From NCBI GenBank assembly GCA_937873135.1, contig CALMVQ010000103.1:86912-150911 (forward strand): a DNA stretch of 64,000 nt, written 5' to 3'. Below the pieces are notes generated by a model that saw only the letters and a list, made by a program, of their open reading frames with translations, searched no databases and was not told the DNA's origin. The translations under genes were made by a program, and so were the position numbers. This DNA is from an uncultured Scytonema sp. GTDB taxonomy: Bacteria > Cyanobacteriota > Cyanobacteriia > Cyanobacteriales > Nostocaceae. Shown here one piece after another: positions 1-9,235 of this stretch (position 1 is its first letter; every line of letters starts with the position of its first letter).

Positions 1-645
1 GTATTGACTCTCCCCGGTCTGAAGACGCGGGGATTCATGAGATTAAAGTTGTACAGAGGATACCTTAGTCGGTACATGCCACAATCTTAATCTAATTGGC
101 GCAGTCAAAGCGCTCCTACGCACTCCACTAAGGTCAAGCCCCAGCATTGTGCTTACTCGCCACGCTCCGAAACACATCTTCAAGGGTTTTCAACGTGTTT
201 TCTTATAATTATAAAATCACCCGTTAAAAACCCCTGAGAAGTAGGATAATTGCGACGAACTTCGTACTGGGAGCAATGCGATGAGCGTGAGGTAGATCCA
301 AAAAAGGGCGATCGCCTCCACTTGCTTCGCAGTACTAAAAAATATTTAATACATACCGTGTAGTTGTAAATACTTAATAATTTTGGAGAAACTTGGAATG
401 ATTATTATTAGCATAAACAGGAATTTCAGTACTGTACGTTCGCTCAGCTATTGAGGGGTGAGAGGAATTAATGCCTGACTGGGTAAAAAACAAAAGAATT
501 GTGGATCTGCAAAACATAAACCGTGTAATACTTGGAAAAAGCTGTGGGAGATTAACCGTGTACTACATTGAATAAGGGAAATCAGGTGTTTCCATGTAAT
601 ATATGGGTTCTCAGAAGTCTGTGAACAGGCAAAAATTCTTTACGG
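1..645. other. Gene-free left edge with IS200/IS605-like end hairpin
   Basis: No convincing gene is seen here. At about 13-33 there is a hairpin with outer arms CCCCG/CGGGG and inner arms GTCT/AGAC, set in a context (TTGACTCTCCCC ... GGGGATTC) that resembles the terminal hairpins of cyanobacterial IS200/IS605-type elements. If so, the element or its remnant would lie on the minus strand between here and about 250, but no intact TnpB frame can be read. The rest is AT-rich with one HIP1 site near 309. The IS assignment is an inference from the hairpin alone. Confidence 0.35.
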
Positions 646-837
646 ATGGGTTTTGAAACAATGCAAATTGACCCTTTTAGGAATGCTTTAGGAGGCAAAA
701 CAGAAGCAAATAAGGATTTACGACAAATTGCTTTGTTAAATCAAATTTTGGTGACTAAAAGCATAGCAGAAGGTTCAGAGTTTTATCAGGCGAAAGAAGA
801 TTGGGTATCAGCACAGGCAGTCAAGCAAGTCTACTAA
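646..837 (+). CDS. Small hypothetical protein (63 aa)
   Basis: A short frame with a second possible start at 661 (MQIDPFRNALGG...). No domain is recognised and no strong ribosome binding site is visible. It ends 44 bases before the convergent nudC stop. Composition is protein-like (mixed charged and hydrophobic residues), but it could be a chance frame or a fragment of a longer gene. Confidence 0.3.
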   Translation: MGFETMQIDPFRNALGGKTEANKDLRQIALLNQILVTKSIAEGSEFYQAKEDWVSAQAVKQVY

Positions 838-881
838 GCACTTCAGCCGAAGCATCAAGCACTCCTGAATCCCCCCAATCT

Positions 882-1697
882 TTATTGAGAAATAAACCAA
901 TCTATAAGTTTTCGTGCAATGCTTAACTTCGGGGGAATTTGCGGCAGGTTGTGTTTGTTGAACCAACCAGCATCTGCTAACTCTTGCGGATCAATAAGAA
1001 TTTCGCCATCAGCATAGGTTGCTGTAAACCCAATCATTAGCGAATTTGGAAATGGCCAAGGTTGAGAGCCAAAATAACGGATATCCTTGACTGAAATTCC
1101 TGTTTCCTCGTATGTTTCACGTATCACAGTTTCTTCAAGCGATTCTCCTGGTTCAACAAAGCCAGCGATCGCACTATATAAAGATTTAGGAAATCTGTGA
1201 GAACGTGCTAACAAGAGATCTTCATTACGAGTGACTAAAACAATAACTGCGGGTGAAAGACGAGGGTAGTTCACCAACCCACAGTTCAGACAGCGCTTAG
1301 CACGCTGATCCGGTAATTGTGTTGTTTGGGTTGCACAATGGCCGCAGTATTGGTGAGTACGATCCCATTCAGAAATCTGAAATGCAAGACCACTTAAAGA
1401 AAAAAAGTCTTCCTCTAGACTACCAAACAGCTCGCGCAGTCCGTTGAAAGTCATACCCGCAGGAGCGATGGTATCTTTGGGTAGTTCGGCACAATAGCAA
1501 TCTTGATTGTCAAGGGTTCCAAGAAATTGTGTTCTCACGGGCTTGACACCAATGTCTGCTAATTCAATCGAACGAGGAATCTGGTGAGTTAAGGTTCCTA
1601 CACACTCAACCAGCAGCTTGTTACCCATAAAAGCAAACCACCAAGCGGGTTGTGACCGTTCGTATGGTGGTTTAATACCAGGAATAAAGGTTCGCAT
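882..1697 (-). CDS. nudC: NADH pyrophosphatase / NAD-cap hydrolase NudC (Nudix)
   Basis: 271 aa, close to the usual family length. Family role: hydrolysis of NADH/NAD to NMNH/NMN and AMP, and removal of NAD caps from RNA, in the cytoplasm with divalent metal. Visible motifs: a four-cysteine zinc ribbon (CGHC ... CLNC, about residues 118-138), the Nudix box GFVEPGESLEETVIRETYEE followed by TG (about residues 179-200) with all catalytic glutamates, and the NudC signature SQPWPFPNS just after it, which separates NudC from other Nudix enzymes. It is the last gene of a minus-strand run but separated by 190 bases from the gene upstream, so probably transcribed alone. Confidence 0.93.
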   Translation of the reverse strand: MRTFIPGIKPPYERSQPAWWFAFMGNKLLVECVGTLTHQIPRSIELADIGVKPVRTQFLGTLDNQDCYCAELPKDTIAPAGMTFNGLRELFGSLEEDFFSLSGLAFQISEWDRTHQYCGHCATQTTQLPDQRAKRCLNCGLVNYPRLSPAVIVLVTRNEDLLLARSHRFPKSLYSAIAGFVEPGESLEETVIRETYEETGISVKDIRYFGSQPWPFPNSLMIGFTATYADGEILIDPQELADAGWFNKHNLPQIPPKLSIARKLIDWFISQ

Positions 1698-1890
1698 GGG
1701 AAAAAATTTAACGTGAGATCGACAAGTGCTGGTAATAGGGAATTGGGAATTACTAAATACAAAAGTTGCTAGTAATTCTCAATTAAAAGTATATATTAAT
1801 ACATTTACAACTCAGCCTTTTTTAATTTTTAATTCTGCGCTCGCAGTATAAGCAACTTGGGTTAATTGCTAATTGCCAGAACACTCATCG

Positions 1891-4245
1891 CTACTGTGGT
1901 GTTGGTGTGAACGTTGGAGGTGGTAAGGGTTCTGGTATTGTGGATTCCTGAGATTTTGTCCCAGGTGTTGCAGTAGAAGTTGGAGTCGGTGTGGGTTCTA
2001 GTGTTGTTGGTTGCGAAGATTTTGTTGTTGGGTCGATTGTCGGAGTGGGTGTCGCTTCTTGTGTTGGTATGATTGCTGGAGTAGTTATGGCAGGTGTGGG
2101 AGAGTCTGTGGGAACAGTAGGTGTAGGAGAGGCTACGGGAACAGGTGTATATGTATATGTAGGTGTTGACTGCTTGTTTAACTTCTTGGGTTTACTAGGC
2201 GCGATTGGTGCTGGATTTATCTTATTTCTATTTTTGATGACTGGTTCAGGGGATTCTACTGTTGGTGAAAGTGGTGAATCTATCGTTAAATTAGGACTGG
2301 GAATGGGTGCTGGCGTATACTTTATGGTAGGTCTAACTTCAGGAATAGGTGCTTCTGTGGTCAAGCTTCTATGTTTCTGTTTGGTAATAGGTGATAATTT
2401 AATTTTTCCAGTTGGTTTAACCTTCGGTATGATTGATGCTGGAAGCATAATATGATACCAGTTAAACCAAGTCAGCAATCCCCCGGCAGCTAAAATCCCA
2501 GTTACGATCACTCCTGTGGGCGAGAGTAAAAAGCGTTTGTGGTAGGAGTGATTTGAAGGTGACGGCTCTTCGACTACTATGGTTACCCGAGATAGCAGAT
2601 TTTGAGAGGAGGGCGCTAGCGGAGGGTTAAAAACTTGAGTACTAGATAGTGGATTCTCAACTTCTGTTTTCGAGTTGCTCACAATTGGCTGATTGTTGTG
2701 GTGATTCTCGACAACTGAATATGACTCTATCTGCGGCAAAGGTGGTAACGGCGAGGAGTAATGCTGTGTTTGGGGAAGTTTTAGTAAGTTGAGATTGTGG
2801 CGAGTTACGGAAACTCCCATTTCGTCACCCAAGAACTGCCGTATTAACATTGCTTTATTTAGGTAATCCATTGCACCAATCTTGTCTTCTTGACAAAGGG
2901 CGCAAGTTCCTAATTGATGCAATGCCCAAGCTTCAGTTGCTTTGTCTTGTTCGGCTTGAACTCCAAGTAAAGCCCATTGTAGCACTTGCACCCACAAACT
3001 CCATCGCCTACTTAAGGCTATTGAGCCTTCCACCGCTTTTGCCAAACTCAAGACATCACTCCAACGGTTGGCTCTAACTGCCATTTCCATAATTTGTACG
3101 AGCGCATCAATTTGTAATAGGATTTTGTCTTGCTGTTTGTGCTGTTCAACCCAATTTGTAAAGTAAAGTATAACTTTTTCCAAAAGGGATGTTAACTGAG
3201 ATGCTGAAGGCAAAAATTCAACTAAAGTTTTGCTGATGCTATAGCGAGAGCAATAAAGCTGTACGAGATGACGACGCCGCAACGTCTCTAGTGTATTATA
3301 AATGTCAGGTAATTGTATGATCGCCTCGACTTGCTGACTTTCAAGTCCTACATCACCCATAATCACTAACAGTTCCAAAATGGATTTTTGTGGTTCTAAC
3401 AGTGAGTCCACAATTTGATTGATGAGATAGTTATCAGGTAAGGAAGTAGGCAATTGACTCATAATATCAACAAGTGATCGACTTTCTTCCAAACTACTGG
3501 CGATCGCCTGTCGTAAGCGCATTGGGTGTCCATTCAAGATCCCACATAAGTTTCTTGCCGCAGGCAGTTCCTCTGCCTCCAAAGAACGTTGAAGTTCCTG
3601 TTCCACTAAAGCGATCGCATACTGTATTGAGAGTCCAGAAAGTTCTATGGAAAGTCCTTTCTGGTGAAGGCGACTGGTATTAGAAGCTATGAGGAAGGTA
3701 CATCGACAAGCCGTACTCATCAACTCTTCAACTTCTTCTGGTGTCAGTTTACTGCCGTCATCGAGCACCACAAGAGCCTGTTTCTCCTGAATTTGTTGAC
3801 GAATTTGGTGACGAGTCGGCTTATAAGGAAAGTGGCTGTCGTAGAAAGCTTCCCACATAGACTGGAGCAGATCACCTACATGCGGATGAGAAGGAGACAA
3901 GCTGATGACACCATCGTTCCAAAGCGATGTAAACTGGTTATCTTGCACCAAGTGACGTAGTAAAACGGTTTTTCCGAAGCCAGATGGACTGTATAACTCT
4001 ACCGAGCGCTCGGATTGTAAAGCGGCAATCACTTCAGTGATTAATTCTTGACGATCCAGTAAGTTGTCATCAGAGTTCTGGCGTATTGAAACTACGGAGG
4101 AAAGCGAAAATAGAGTAGGTTGCTCTGGCATCGTCAAAACATCTGCTTGAGCGCCATGAATAGAACCAATCTGAATGATGTGATTCCCGACTACGAGTTG
4201 ACTACTGATTCCGCCTCCAAATTCTGCAATCTGGCTTTGAGGCAT
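1891..4245 (-). CDS. STAND-like ATPase with TPR region, one membrane segment and Pro/Thr-rich tail
   Basis: 784 aa, function unknown. About residues 65-260 form an ATPase module with P-loop SPSGFGKTVLL (near 85-95) and a Walker B-like VVLDDG, like STAND/NB-ARC NTPases. Residues about 380-470 are helical and include a TPR-like stretch (LHQLGTCALCQEDKIGAMDY). One hydrophobic segment lies near 575-597. The last 180 residues are low complexity, rich in P, T, S and charged residues, and probably extracytoplasmic or cell-wall spanning. The design suggests a cytoplasmic nucleotide switch coupled across the membrane. A frame on the opposite strand through the tail (1991-2455) is a composition artefact. 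Confidence 0.75.
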   Translation of the reverse strand: MPQSQIAEFGGGISSQLVVGNHIIQIGSIHGAQADVLTMPEQPTLFSLSSVVSIRQNSDDNLLDRQELITEVIAALQSERSVELYSPSGFGKTVLLRHLVQDNQFTSLWNDGVISLSPSHPHVGDLLQSMWEAFYDSHFPYKPTRHQIRQQIQEKQALVVLDDGSKLTPEEVEELMSTACRCTFLIASNTSRLHQKGLSIELSGLSIQYAIALVEQELQRSLEAEELPAARNLCGILNGHPMRLRQAIASSLEESRSLVDIMSQLPTSLPDNYLINQIVDSLLEPQKSILELLVIMGDVGLESQQVEAIIQLPDIYNTLETLRRRHLVQLYCSRYSISKTLVEFLPSASQLTSLLEKVILYFTNWVEQHKQQDKILLQIDALVQIMEMAVRANRWSDVLSLAKAVEGSIALSRRWSLWVQVLQWALLGVQAEQDKATEAWALHQLGTCALCQEDKIGAMDYLNKAMLIRQFLGDEMGVSVTRHNLNLLKLPQTQHYSSPLPPLPQIESYSVVENHHNNQPIVSNSKTEVENPLSSTQVFNPPLAPSSQNLLSRVTIVVEEPSPSNHSYHKRFLLSPTGVIVTGILAAGGLLTWFNWYHIMLPASIIPKVKPTGKIKLSPITKQKHRSLTTEAPIPEVRPTIKYTPAPIPSPNLTIDSPLSPTVESPEPVIKNRNKINPAPIAPSKPKKLNKQSTPTYTYTPVPVASPTPTVPTDSPTPAITTPAIIPTQEATPTPTIDPTTKSSQPTTLEPTPTPTSTATPGTKSQESTIPEPLPPPTFTPTPQ

Positions 4246-4372
4246 AAATTTTTTCAGACAATAATTTTAGTTTTCTTATCTACCGTTATACGTATTTATA
4301 CTTAAGAAATCCGCAAATTTTTAAATAATGGTAAATGCCCTATACAATTTTAAACTACATAACTAAAATGAT

Positions 4373-4406
4373 AAAAAAGGGTTGTTGTGACTACTTTCAC
4401 CAACCC
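4373..4406 (-). terminator. Rho-independent terminator downstream of lpxD
   Basis: Read on the minus strand: arms GGGTTG and CAACCC with an inner GTGA/TCAC pairing and a small AA bulge, followed at once by a run of six T. It sits about 75 bases after the lpxD stop, which fits the 3' end of that transcript and separates it from the ATPase gene downstream. Confidence 0.65.
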
Positions 4407-4482
4407 CAATATAAAGTTGTGTTTGTTGACGCCAACAGGCGTAACAATTGCATTTTTTATTCGAAATTCTTCTTCAAATAGG

Positions 4483-5529
4483 TCATTTATCGTCCAATTT
4501 ACGTTGCAATCTTCTTAAAGACTGATAGATTTCTGGAAGGCGGGTGATTGCGGCCGAAACTTTCAAGTAAGTTTTATGGGGTAAGGCAGGAATTCCTGAA
4601 ACCATGTCTCCTGGCGCAATATCACTATGAATGCCGGCTTTAGCAGATACGATCGCCCGATCACCAATCATCACCTGATTGGCAATTCCTACTTGTCCGG
4701 CTAATATCACGCCCTTACCAAGTTTGACACCTCCTGCCATGCCAACTTGACCTGCTAGTGCACAACCTGGACCTATTTCACAACCATGACCGATTTGTAC
4801 TAAATTATCAATAATCGTCCCAGTCCCTATCCGTGTTTCTCCTACAGATGGGCGATCAATGGCACTATTGCATCCAACTTCGACACCATCCTCTAAGACA
4901 GTGTAGCCAGATTGTTCCATTTTCATCCAACCTCTCTTCGTTGGTACAAAGCCAAAGCCTTCGGCACCGATGACAGCACCACTGTGAATGACACAATTTG
5001 CACCAATCTGAGTCCGTTCGTGGATTGTACAGTTGGCGTGTAATGTCGTGCGATCGCCGATCTTAGCTTCTGGATAAATCACCACATTGGGATGTATGCA
5101 CACTCCGTCACCAATGTCAACTCCTTGTTGAATGACCGCGTGAGGACCAATATAAACTTGGCTACCAACTTTTGCACTGGGATGAATCACAGCAGTCGGA
5201 TGAATTTCTGAGGTAGGACGCCAAGGTTGATAAAAAAGTGCGATCGCGTTGGCGAATAAAAGTCGTGGTTGTGAGCTTGCCATCCAGACAACACCGCGTT
5301 CTAGTGCTTGCGCCTGTAATGCCTCATCTTCAGGTAAGATTAAAGCACTAGCGCTAGTCTTGCCGACCATATTGGCAAATTTCGCTCCTTCTATGTAGCT
5401 TAGATGACCGATTGTAGCTTCATCGATGGCCGCCATCCCGATAATTTCTGGGTTATTATCAATGTTCGCCGTGAAACTACTAGATGTCACAGCATCACCA
5501 AGTTTTTGTACAATTTCACTAAATTTCAT
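4483..5529 (-). CDS. lpxD: UDP-3-O-acylglucosamine N-acyltransferase LpxD
   Basis: 348 aa, normal length. Third step of lipid A synthesis: transfers a 3-hydroxyacyl chain from acyl carrier protein to UDP-3-O-acylglucosamine in the cytoplasm. The N-terminal part (about 1-105) is the uridine-binding domain; from about residue 108 the sequence runs in hexapeptide repeats of the left-handed beta-helix type (IHPSAKVGSQVYIGPHAVI). The expected catalytic histidine lies in VQIGHGCEIG (about residue 246). A terminator follows. The next gene upstream is mltA, 71 bases away on the same strand, so the two envelope genes may be co-transcribed. Confidence 0.95.
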   Translation of the reverse strand: MKFSEIVQKLGDAVTSSSFTANIDNNPEIIGMAAIDEATIGHLSYIEGAKFANMVGKTSASALILPEDEALQAQALERGVVWMASSQPRLLFANAIALFYQPWRPTSEIHPTAVIHPSAKVGSQVYIGPHAVIQQGVDIGDGVCIHPNVVIYPEAKIGDRTTLHANCTIHERTQIGANCVIHSGAVIGAEGFGFVPTKRGWMKMEQSGYTVLEDGVEVGCNSAIDRPSVGETRIGTGTIIDNLVQIGHGCEIGPGCALAGQVGMAGGVKLGKGVILAGQVGIANQVMIGDRAIVSAKAGIHSDIAPGDMVSGIPALPHKTYLKVSAAITRLPEIYQSLRRLQRKLDDK

Positions 5530-5600
5530 AAAACCTCGTAATTAAGAGAGAATTGGGAATTGGGAACTGTGTTTTTCTCAACCATTCCCCATTCCCCAAT

Positions 5601-6908
5601 TTATTCTTTTAGCAGTAAGTAATATAGTGTACCGTCGCCGCCTGTCACGCCAGCTCGGTCACCTGCTAATGGTCCGCTTCCCATGTAATAATCCACTCTA
5701 CCGGGTCCTTTGATAGCACTGCCTGTATCCTGATCGAGGACAAAACGGCTAACAGTATGATATGCGAGCTTTTCGCCTTCAGTGGGATAGGGTAAGCTAG
5801 TATTGACAACTGCCAGTGCGCCTCGAGGCATGAGCGATTTATCTGTAGCAATAGAACGCTCTGCTGTGACTGGCACACGAAGACTGCCCATAGCCGGCTC
5901 GTTGCCAGTATCATTGAAGAAGACAAACCGTTGCCAACGCGGCAAATAATTATTCATCTCCTGTGTATGTTGCTGGAAATACCGAGTCACAATAGGTAGT
6001 GTTAGACCAGATGCGGGGAGTTTGTGATCTTTCAACAGTTGTTTACCGATACTTGTCCAAGGGTAATCTGTTGCACCCGCATAGCTGACAGATGTTGTTG
6101 AGCCATCAGTTAAGTTAAGTTGGGCAGAACCTTGGATGTGTATCATATAGGCTTCAAAGCGATCCCGGAACCAATACATCTCCAAACCATGCAACCGACT
6201 TTTCGCGCCCAGCAAAGCATCTTTTCCTTCTAATTCTGCTCGTGTAGGATGCGGTTTACTCCATTTGTCAAAATTTGACGGTTTTCGGTAAATTGGATAC
6301 CTGTATTCTGGAGTCTGAATACGACTGGCTGTATAAACAGGATTGTAATAGGCAGTAAATTTAACAGTACCCCTACCATCATTGCCAACGGACTTATAAA
6401 AGATAAACTCCTGCCGGACAGCAGCTTGTAGTTGCTCTGGGGAGTCAGAACTAACAACTAACTCGCGAAAACGTTGCAAACTTTGACGGACGCGATTGAG
6501 GGTTATGTGTGGTACAGGATAATTGTGATACGCGGCAATAGCCTCTTTTGTGTTCGTGTAATGAAGGCTATTGTCAATTGATGTCAATAACGCCATGCGA
6601 TCGCCCGGTTTACCGTTTTCACCCCAAATTTGCTCGTCCCAACCCAAGCATTTATTTGGGAAAGTGCAGTCCGTTCTCATCAGATCTAATTGTGTAAATG
6701 GATACTCTACCTCAACTGGAATTGGAATTGGTATTGGCTGTCGCGGTATTTGAGGTTGAATGGGTATCGGTACTGGCAGTGGCACTACCTCAGTTTGGCT
6801 GGGTAACGGCAATGGTGATAAGCCAGGAACTTGACCTGATGCGGACAAGATCGGGTTAATTACGGCAATTGCCAGACTCAAAAAAACCAAAGCAAGCGTT
6901 TTTCTCAT
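5601..6908 (-). CDS. mltA: Membrane-bound lytic murein transglycosylase A (MltA)
   Basis: 435 aa. Cleaves the MurNAc-GlcNAc bond of peptidoglycan with formation of 1,6-anhydroMurNAc. Residues 1-26 form a secretion signal (hydrophobic LALVFLSLAIAVI, then ASG-Q); no lipobox cysteine is seen, unlike the E. coli lipoprotein. Residues about 27-70 are a proline-rich linker. The MltA core follows, with GTVKFTAYYNPVY and the HIQGSAQLNL segment, and ends in a 3D domain where DTGSAIKGPGRVDYYMG carries the catalytic aspartates. The small gene upstream ends 10 bases before it on the same strand, and lpxD follows, suggesting an envelope operon. Confidence 0.93.
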   Translation of the reverse strand: MRKTLALVFLSLAIAVINPILSASGQVPGLSPLPLPSQTEVVPLPVPIPIQPQIPRQPIPIPIPVEVEYPFTQLDLMRTDCTFPNKCLGWDEQIWGENGKPGDRMALLTSIDNSLHYTNTKEAIAAYHNYPVPHITLNRVRQSLQRFRELVVSSDSPEQLQAAVRQEFIFYKSVGNDGRGTVKFTAYYNPVYTASRIQTPEYRYPIYRKPSNFDKWSKPHPTRAELEGKDALLGAKSRLHGLEMYWFRDRFEAYMIHIQGSAQLNLTDGSTTSVSYAGATDYPWTSIGKQLLKDHKLPASGLTLPIVTRYFQQHTQEMNNYLPRWQRFVFFNDTGNEPAMGSLRVPVTAERSIATDKSLMPRGALAVVNTSLPYPTEGEKLAYHTVSRFVLDQDTGSAIKGPGRVDYYMGSGPLAGDRAGVTGGDGTLYYLLLKE

Positions 6909-6918
6909 GATTTAGCGT

Positions 6919-7167
6919 TCATCTTTCCACACTAGAGCTAAAGATTGGTTCCACTCGGATTGCCAAAACCCGACATGGACGCACTACCATATATTCACCC
7001 TGAATATTCTTGATTGGCACGCTGATAAAGTCATCGGAAGCAGACTTTGGTACAAGTTCTCCGCTATACCATTTCTGGAAATCTTGAATAGTCGGAAAAC
7101 GTACTTCTTCCCGATGTCCACCTTCCAGCATGAGATGCACTGCGTATTCATTAGGAGTTTTAGGCAT
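6919..7167 (-). CDS. Small conserved cyanobacterial protein (82 aa)
   Basis: A compact soluble protein with no signal or membrane segment (MPKTPNEYAVHLMLEGGHRE ... VVRPCRVLAIRVEP). It ends only 10 bases before mltA on the same strand, so translation or transcription with mltA is likely. I recognise it only as a conserved hypothetical type; function unknown. The overlapping 62-aa frame 6984-7172 is a shadow. Confidence 0.75.
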   Translation of the reverse strand: MPKTPNEYAVHLMLEGGHREEVRFPTIQDFQKWYSGELVPKSASDDFISVPIKNIQGEYMVVRPCRVLAIRVEPIFSSSVER

Positions 7168-7941
7168 AACATTGAATCATTTGAAACACATCCAACCCAT
7201 TGTCATCGACGTAACCCCTGAATGGGAAGGGGAAAGGGGAGATGGAGGGAGAGGGGATTGGGAGAAGAAATTTCTCGCTCGTCCTCGCTATTCCTTCTCT
7301 GTTCTGCTTCCTTGTCTTTATTCCTCATTGCTTATGACGGTTACTTTGCTGCATACGGTTCCCAAAAACAAAGGAGTGCGGATCGCTTTGGCGAAAAGAC
7401 TGAGGTCGAATGTCTTACCTACTCAATCCTTTCGTTAGAACAGTACGATCATTGTCTGAATAAAAATCAGCGCTTGCGAGGTAACTTCATCTTGCGCTTT
7501 CTGCTGAAGTACGCTTGATAAGGCAACACCGCTCACTGAAATGCTAATTTAAAAAACTAGTACCGCTCCCTTGAAAGTCAAAAGTCAAAAGTCAAAAGTC
7601 AAAAGTCAAAAGTGTTATAAATCAAGGCTTCTGGCTGTTTGAAATGGTTGCTTTATTTACGCGCCCGCTGTACTAGTACTAAAAGCAAGTTGAACTTAAT
7701 ACCAATTTTTAAGTTTTTTAACATAAAAATTATAAGTAAATTTTATAGTATGATAGCTTAAGAATACTTTGATTGTAATATTATACAAATTATAAAACGA
7801 TTTTTAACACATAACGTACCAATTAATTTATCATCAATACATGATAAATTTTAATAGGAGATGGCTGCACGATTGCTAACCATAAAAAAATAACTGGACT
7901 TCTCCGTAAATAAAAATTAACCGAGCAAAACTAGGATAAAA
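7168..7941. other. 774-base spacer: G-run tract, MITE-like repeat, AT-rich leader
   Basis: Contains six G-runs of three or more between 7224 and 7262 followed by a pyrimidine-rich stretch to about 7325, then a full copy of the CTAGTAC repeat family (7557-7676), then about 260 very AT-rich bases in front of the PhnD-like gene. The two overlapping frames at 7130-7438 and 7222-7518 run through the G-run tract and look non-coding. Confidence 0.6.
7557..7676 (+). repeat. CTAGTAC MITE-like repeat, copy A
   Basis: Begins CTAGTACC and ends GTACTAG; includes five tandem AGTCAAA heptamers next to the left end. The central 48 bases (about 7614-7661) recur as the reverse complement in copy F at 63.1 kb. 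No coding capacity. Confidence 0.8.
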
Positions 7942-8820
7942 TTGTCTCAAAAAGCAGAAGTTGAAATGGATTGGCAATTCTCACGTCGTTTATTTATTTT
8001 ACATCTATTATTGTTAGCAGTGAGTGGATGTCAATCAACATCAAGCTATGAAGGGGAGTTAACCATTGGCGTTATTAACTATGGTGGTGGCGAACAGATA
8101 ATTAATCAGTTTGCTCGCTTCAAAAGCTACTTGGGGGAAAGAACAAAAGCACATATTCAGCTAGAGCCTACTTTTAATGAGAATAAAGCAATTGAGCGCA
8201 TTCAGGCTGGCGCTTGGTCATTAGTCTTTGCCCCACCAGGTTTAGCAGCAATTGCGATCGCAAGCTATCAATACGTTCCGCTTTTTCCTTTACTAGATCT
8301 CAGCAATCTGCGCTCAATCTTAGTTGTTCGCCAAGATAGTCCGCTTCATGATTTGAAACAGCTACAAAATCGAACAATTGCTCTAGGCGAACTAGGTTCA
8401 GCAACAGGATATTATTTTCCCCTTTACAATCTGTACGGTCTTACACTGGCTGAGATTCTATTTGCTCCAACACCTAAAACAGCTCTAGAATGGGTGGCGC
8501 AAGGAAAAGCAATTGCTGGTGCTGTCTCAATGGCAGATTTTAATCTCTACAGTTCACAGTTGAGCCAAACCCAATTCCGCGTATTGTTCACAGATCCTCA
8601 CTATGTTCCACCTGGTGTAGTTTTGATTGGACCAAGTGTAGAACGTAACCGTCAAGAGTACATCCGCAAAGTCTTGAGTGAGTTTCCTTCCATTTTGGCT
8701 AGTGAAGTGGGATATGTACCCAATGGACAACTACCAGATTACCGTTACATGATTGCTGTCGTAGAGAAGGTGAGAGCGATCGCCGCTCATATCCACGAGA
8801 AACCGACTCACTTGTTTTGA
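7942..8820 (+). CDS. PhnD-like substrate-binding lipoprotein
   Basis: Periplasmic binding protein of the phosphate/phosphite/phosphonate (PhnD) type. Lipoprotein signal: RR-containing n-region, LHLLLLAVSGC lipobox with the modified cysteine about 22 residues after the ATG at 7966. Two starts are possible: TTG at 7942, preceded by AGGA at good spacing, or ATG at 7966, which gives the more typical signal peptide. The body shows family-like segments (LTIGVINYGGG, FAPPGLAAIAI, DSPLHDLKQLQNRTIALGEL, AGAVSMADFNL). No permease or ATPase gene is adjacent, so it is an orphan binding protein; the ligand cannot be told from sequence. Confidence 0.8.
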   Translation: MSQKAEVEMDWQFSRRLFILHLLLLAVSGCQSTSSYEGELTIGVINYGGGEQIINQFARFKSYLGERTKAHIQLEPTFNENKAIERIQAGAWSLVFAPPGLAAIAIASYQYVPLFPLLDLSNLRSILVVRQDSPLHDLKQLQNRTIALGELGSATGYYFPLYNLYGLTLAEILFAPTPKTALEWVAQGKAIAGAVSMADFNLYSSQLSQTQFRVLFTDPHYVPPGVVLIGPSVERNRQEYIRKVLSEFPSILASEVGYVPNGQLPDYRYMIAVVEKVRAIAAHIHEKPTHLF

Positions 8821-9235
8821 ACTTTTCAGATTCCCGACTTAAAGAAGTCGAGAATCTGAATTACAACGAAAGTATTAAGTAATTTTATTTATTAACCCTT
8901 CCAAAGTTATAGCAAGCTCATCTTATTGATAGAAAGGGAGATTCGACTATCTTGAATGAAGGGAAACAAAACAGTCGATGCTGGAAACACAGAGCAGGTA
9001 CGTCTCTTTTGTCGGTTGAGAAATTTTCAATTAGTCCGCGTTTTTTGAATCATCGGTAAATCTTGCATTTGGGCAAAAAAAATTTTAGTCTGCATAACAA
9101 TCCACTTGACAAAATCTACCACTTCTTGGATACTATTGATAGTCGTGCCAAATATCAAAAAAATATTGATCGCCTTCGGCGGGGGTAAGGGAAAAAGAAA
9201 AAGCGTAGAGGGCTAAAGGGCAAAAGTGTAAAGAA
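8821..9235. other. Spacer with a palindromic hairpin after the PhnD-like gene
   Basis: Six bases after the stop lies hairpin 8827-8858 (CAGATTCCCGACTT ... AAGAAGTCGAGAATCTG), a member of a palindrome family also seen at 37.9 and 63.4 kb. The rest of the spacer has no gene or other structure that I can see. Confidence 0.6.
8827..8858. repeat. GACTTCTT/AAGAAGTC palindrome, copy 1
   Basis: Arms CAGATT.CCCGACTT and AAGTCG.GAATCTG with a few mismatches. It may end transcription of the PhnD-like gene, but no T-run follows, so the repeat-family explanation is stronger. Copies 2 and 3 are at 37883-37915 and 63358-63380. Confidence 0.6.

Noticed and set aside
1991..2455. 154-aa open frame on the + strand
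   Set aside because: It is the complement of the Pro/Thr-rich tail of the STAND-like ATPase; its Gly/Val-rich composition is a by-product of that.
6230..6457. Extra minus-strand frames inside mltA and similar short frames inside other genes
   Set aside because: They are shadows of well-identified genes and have no independent support.
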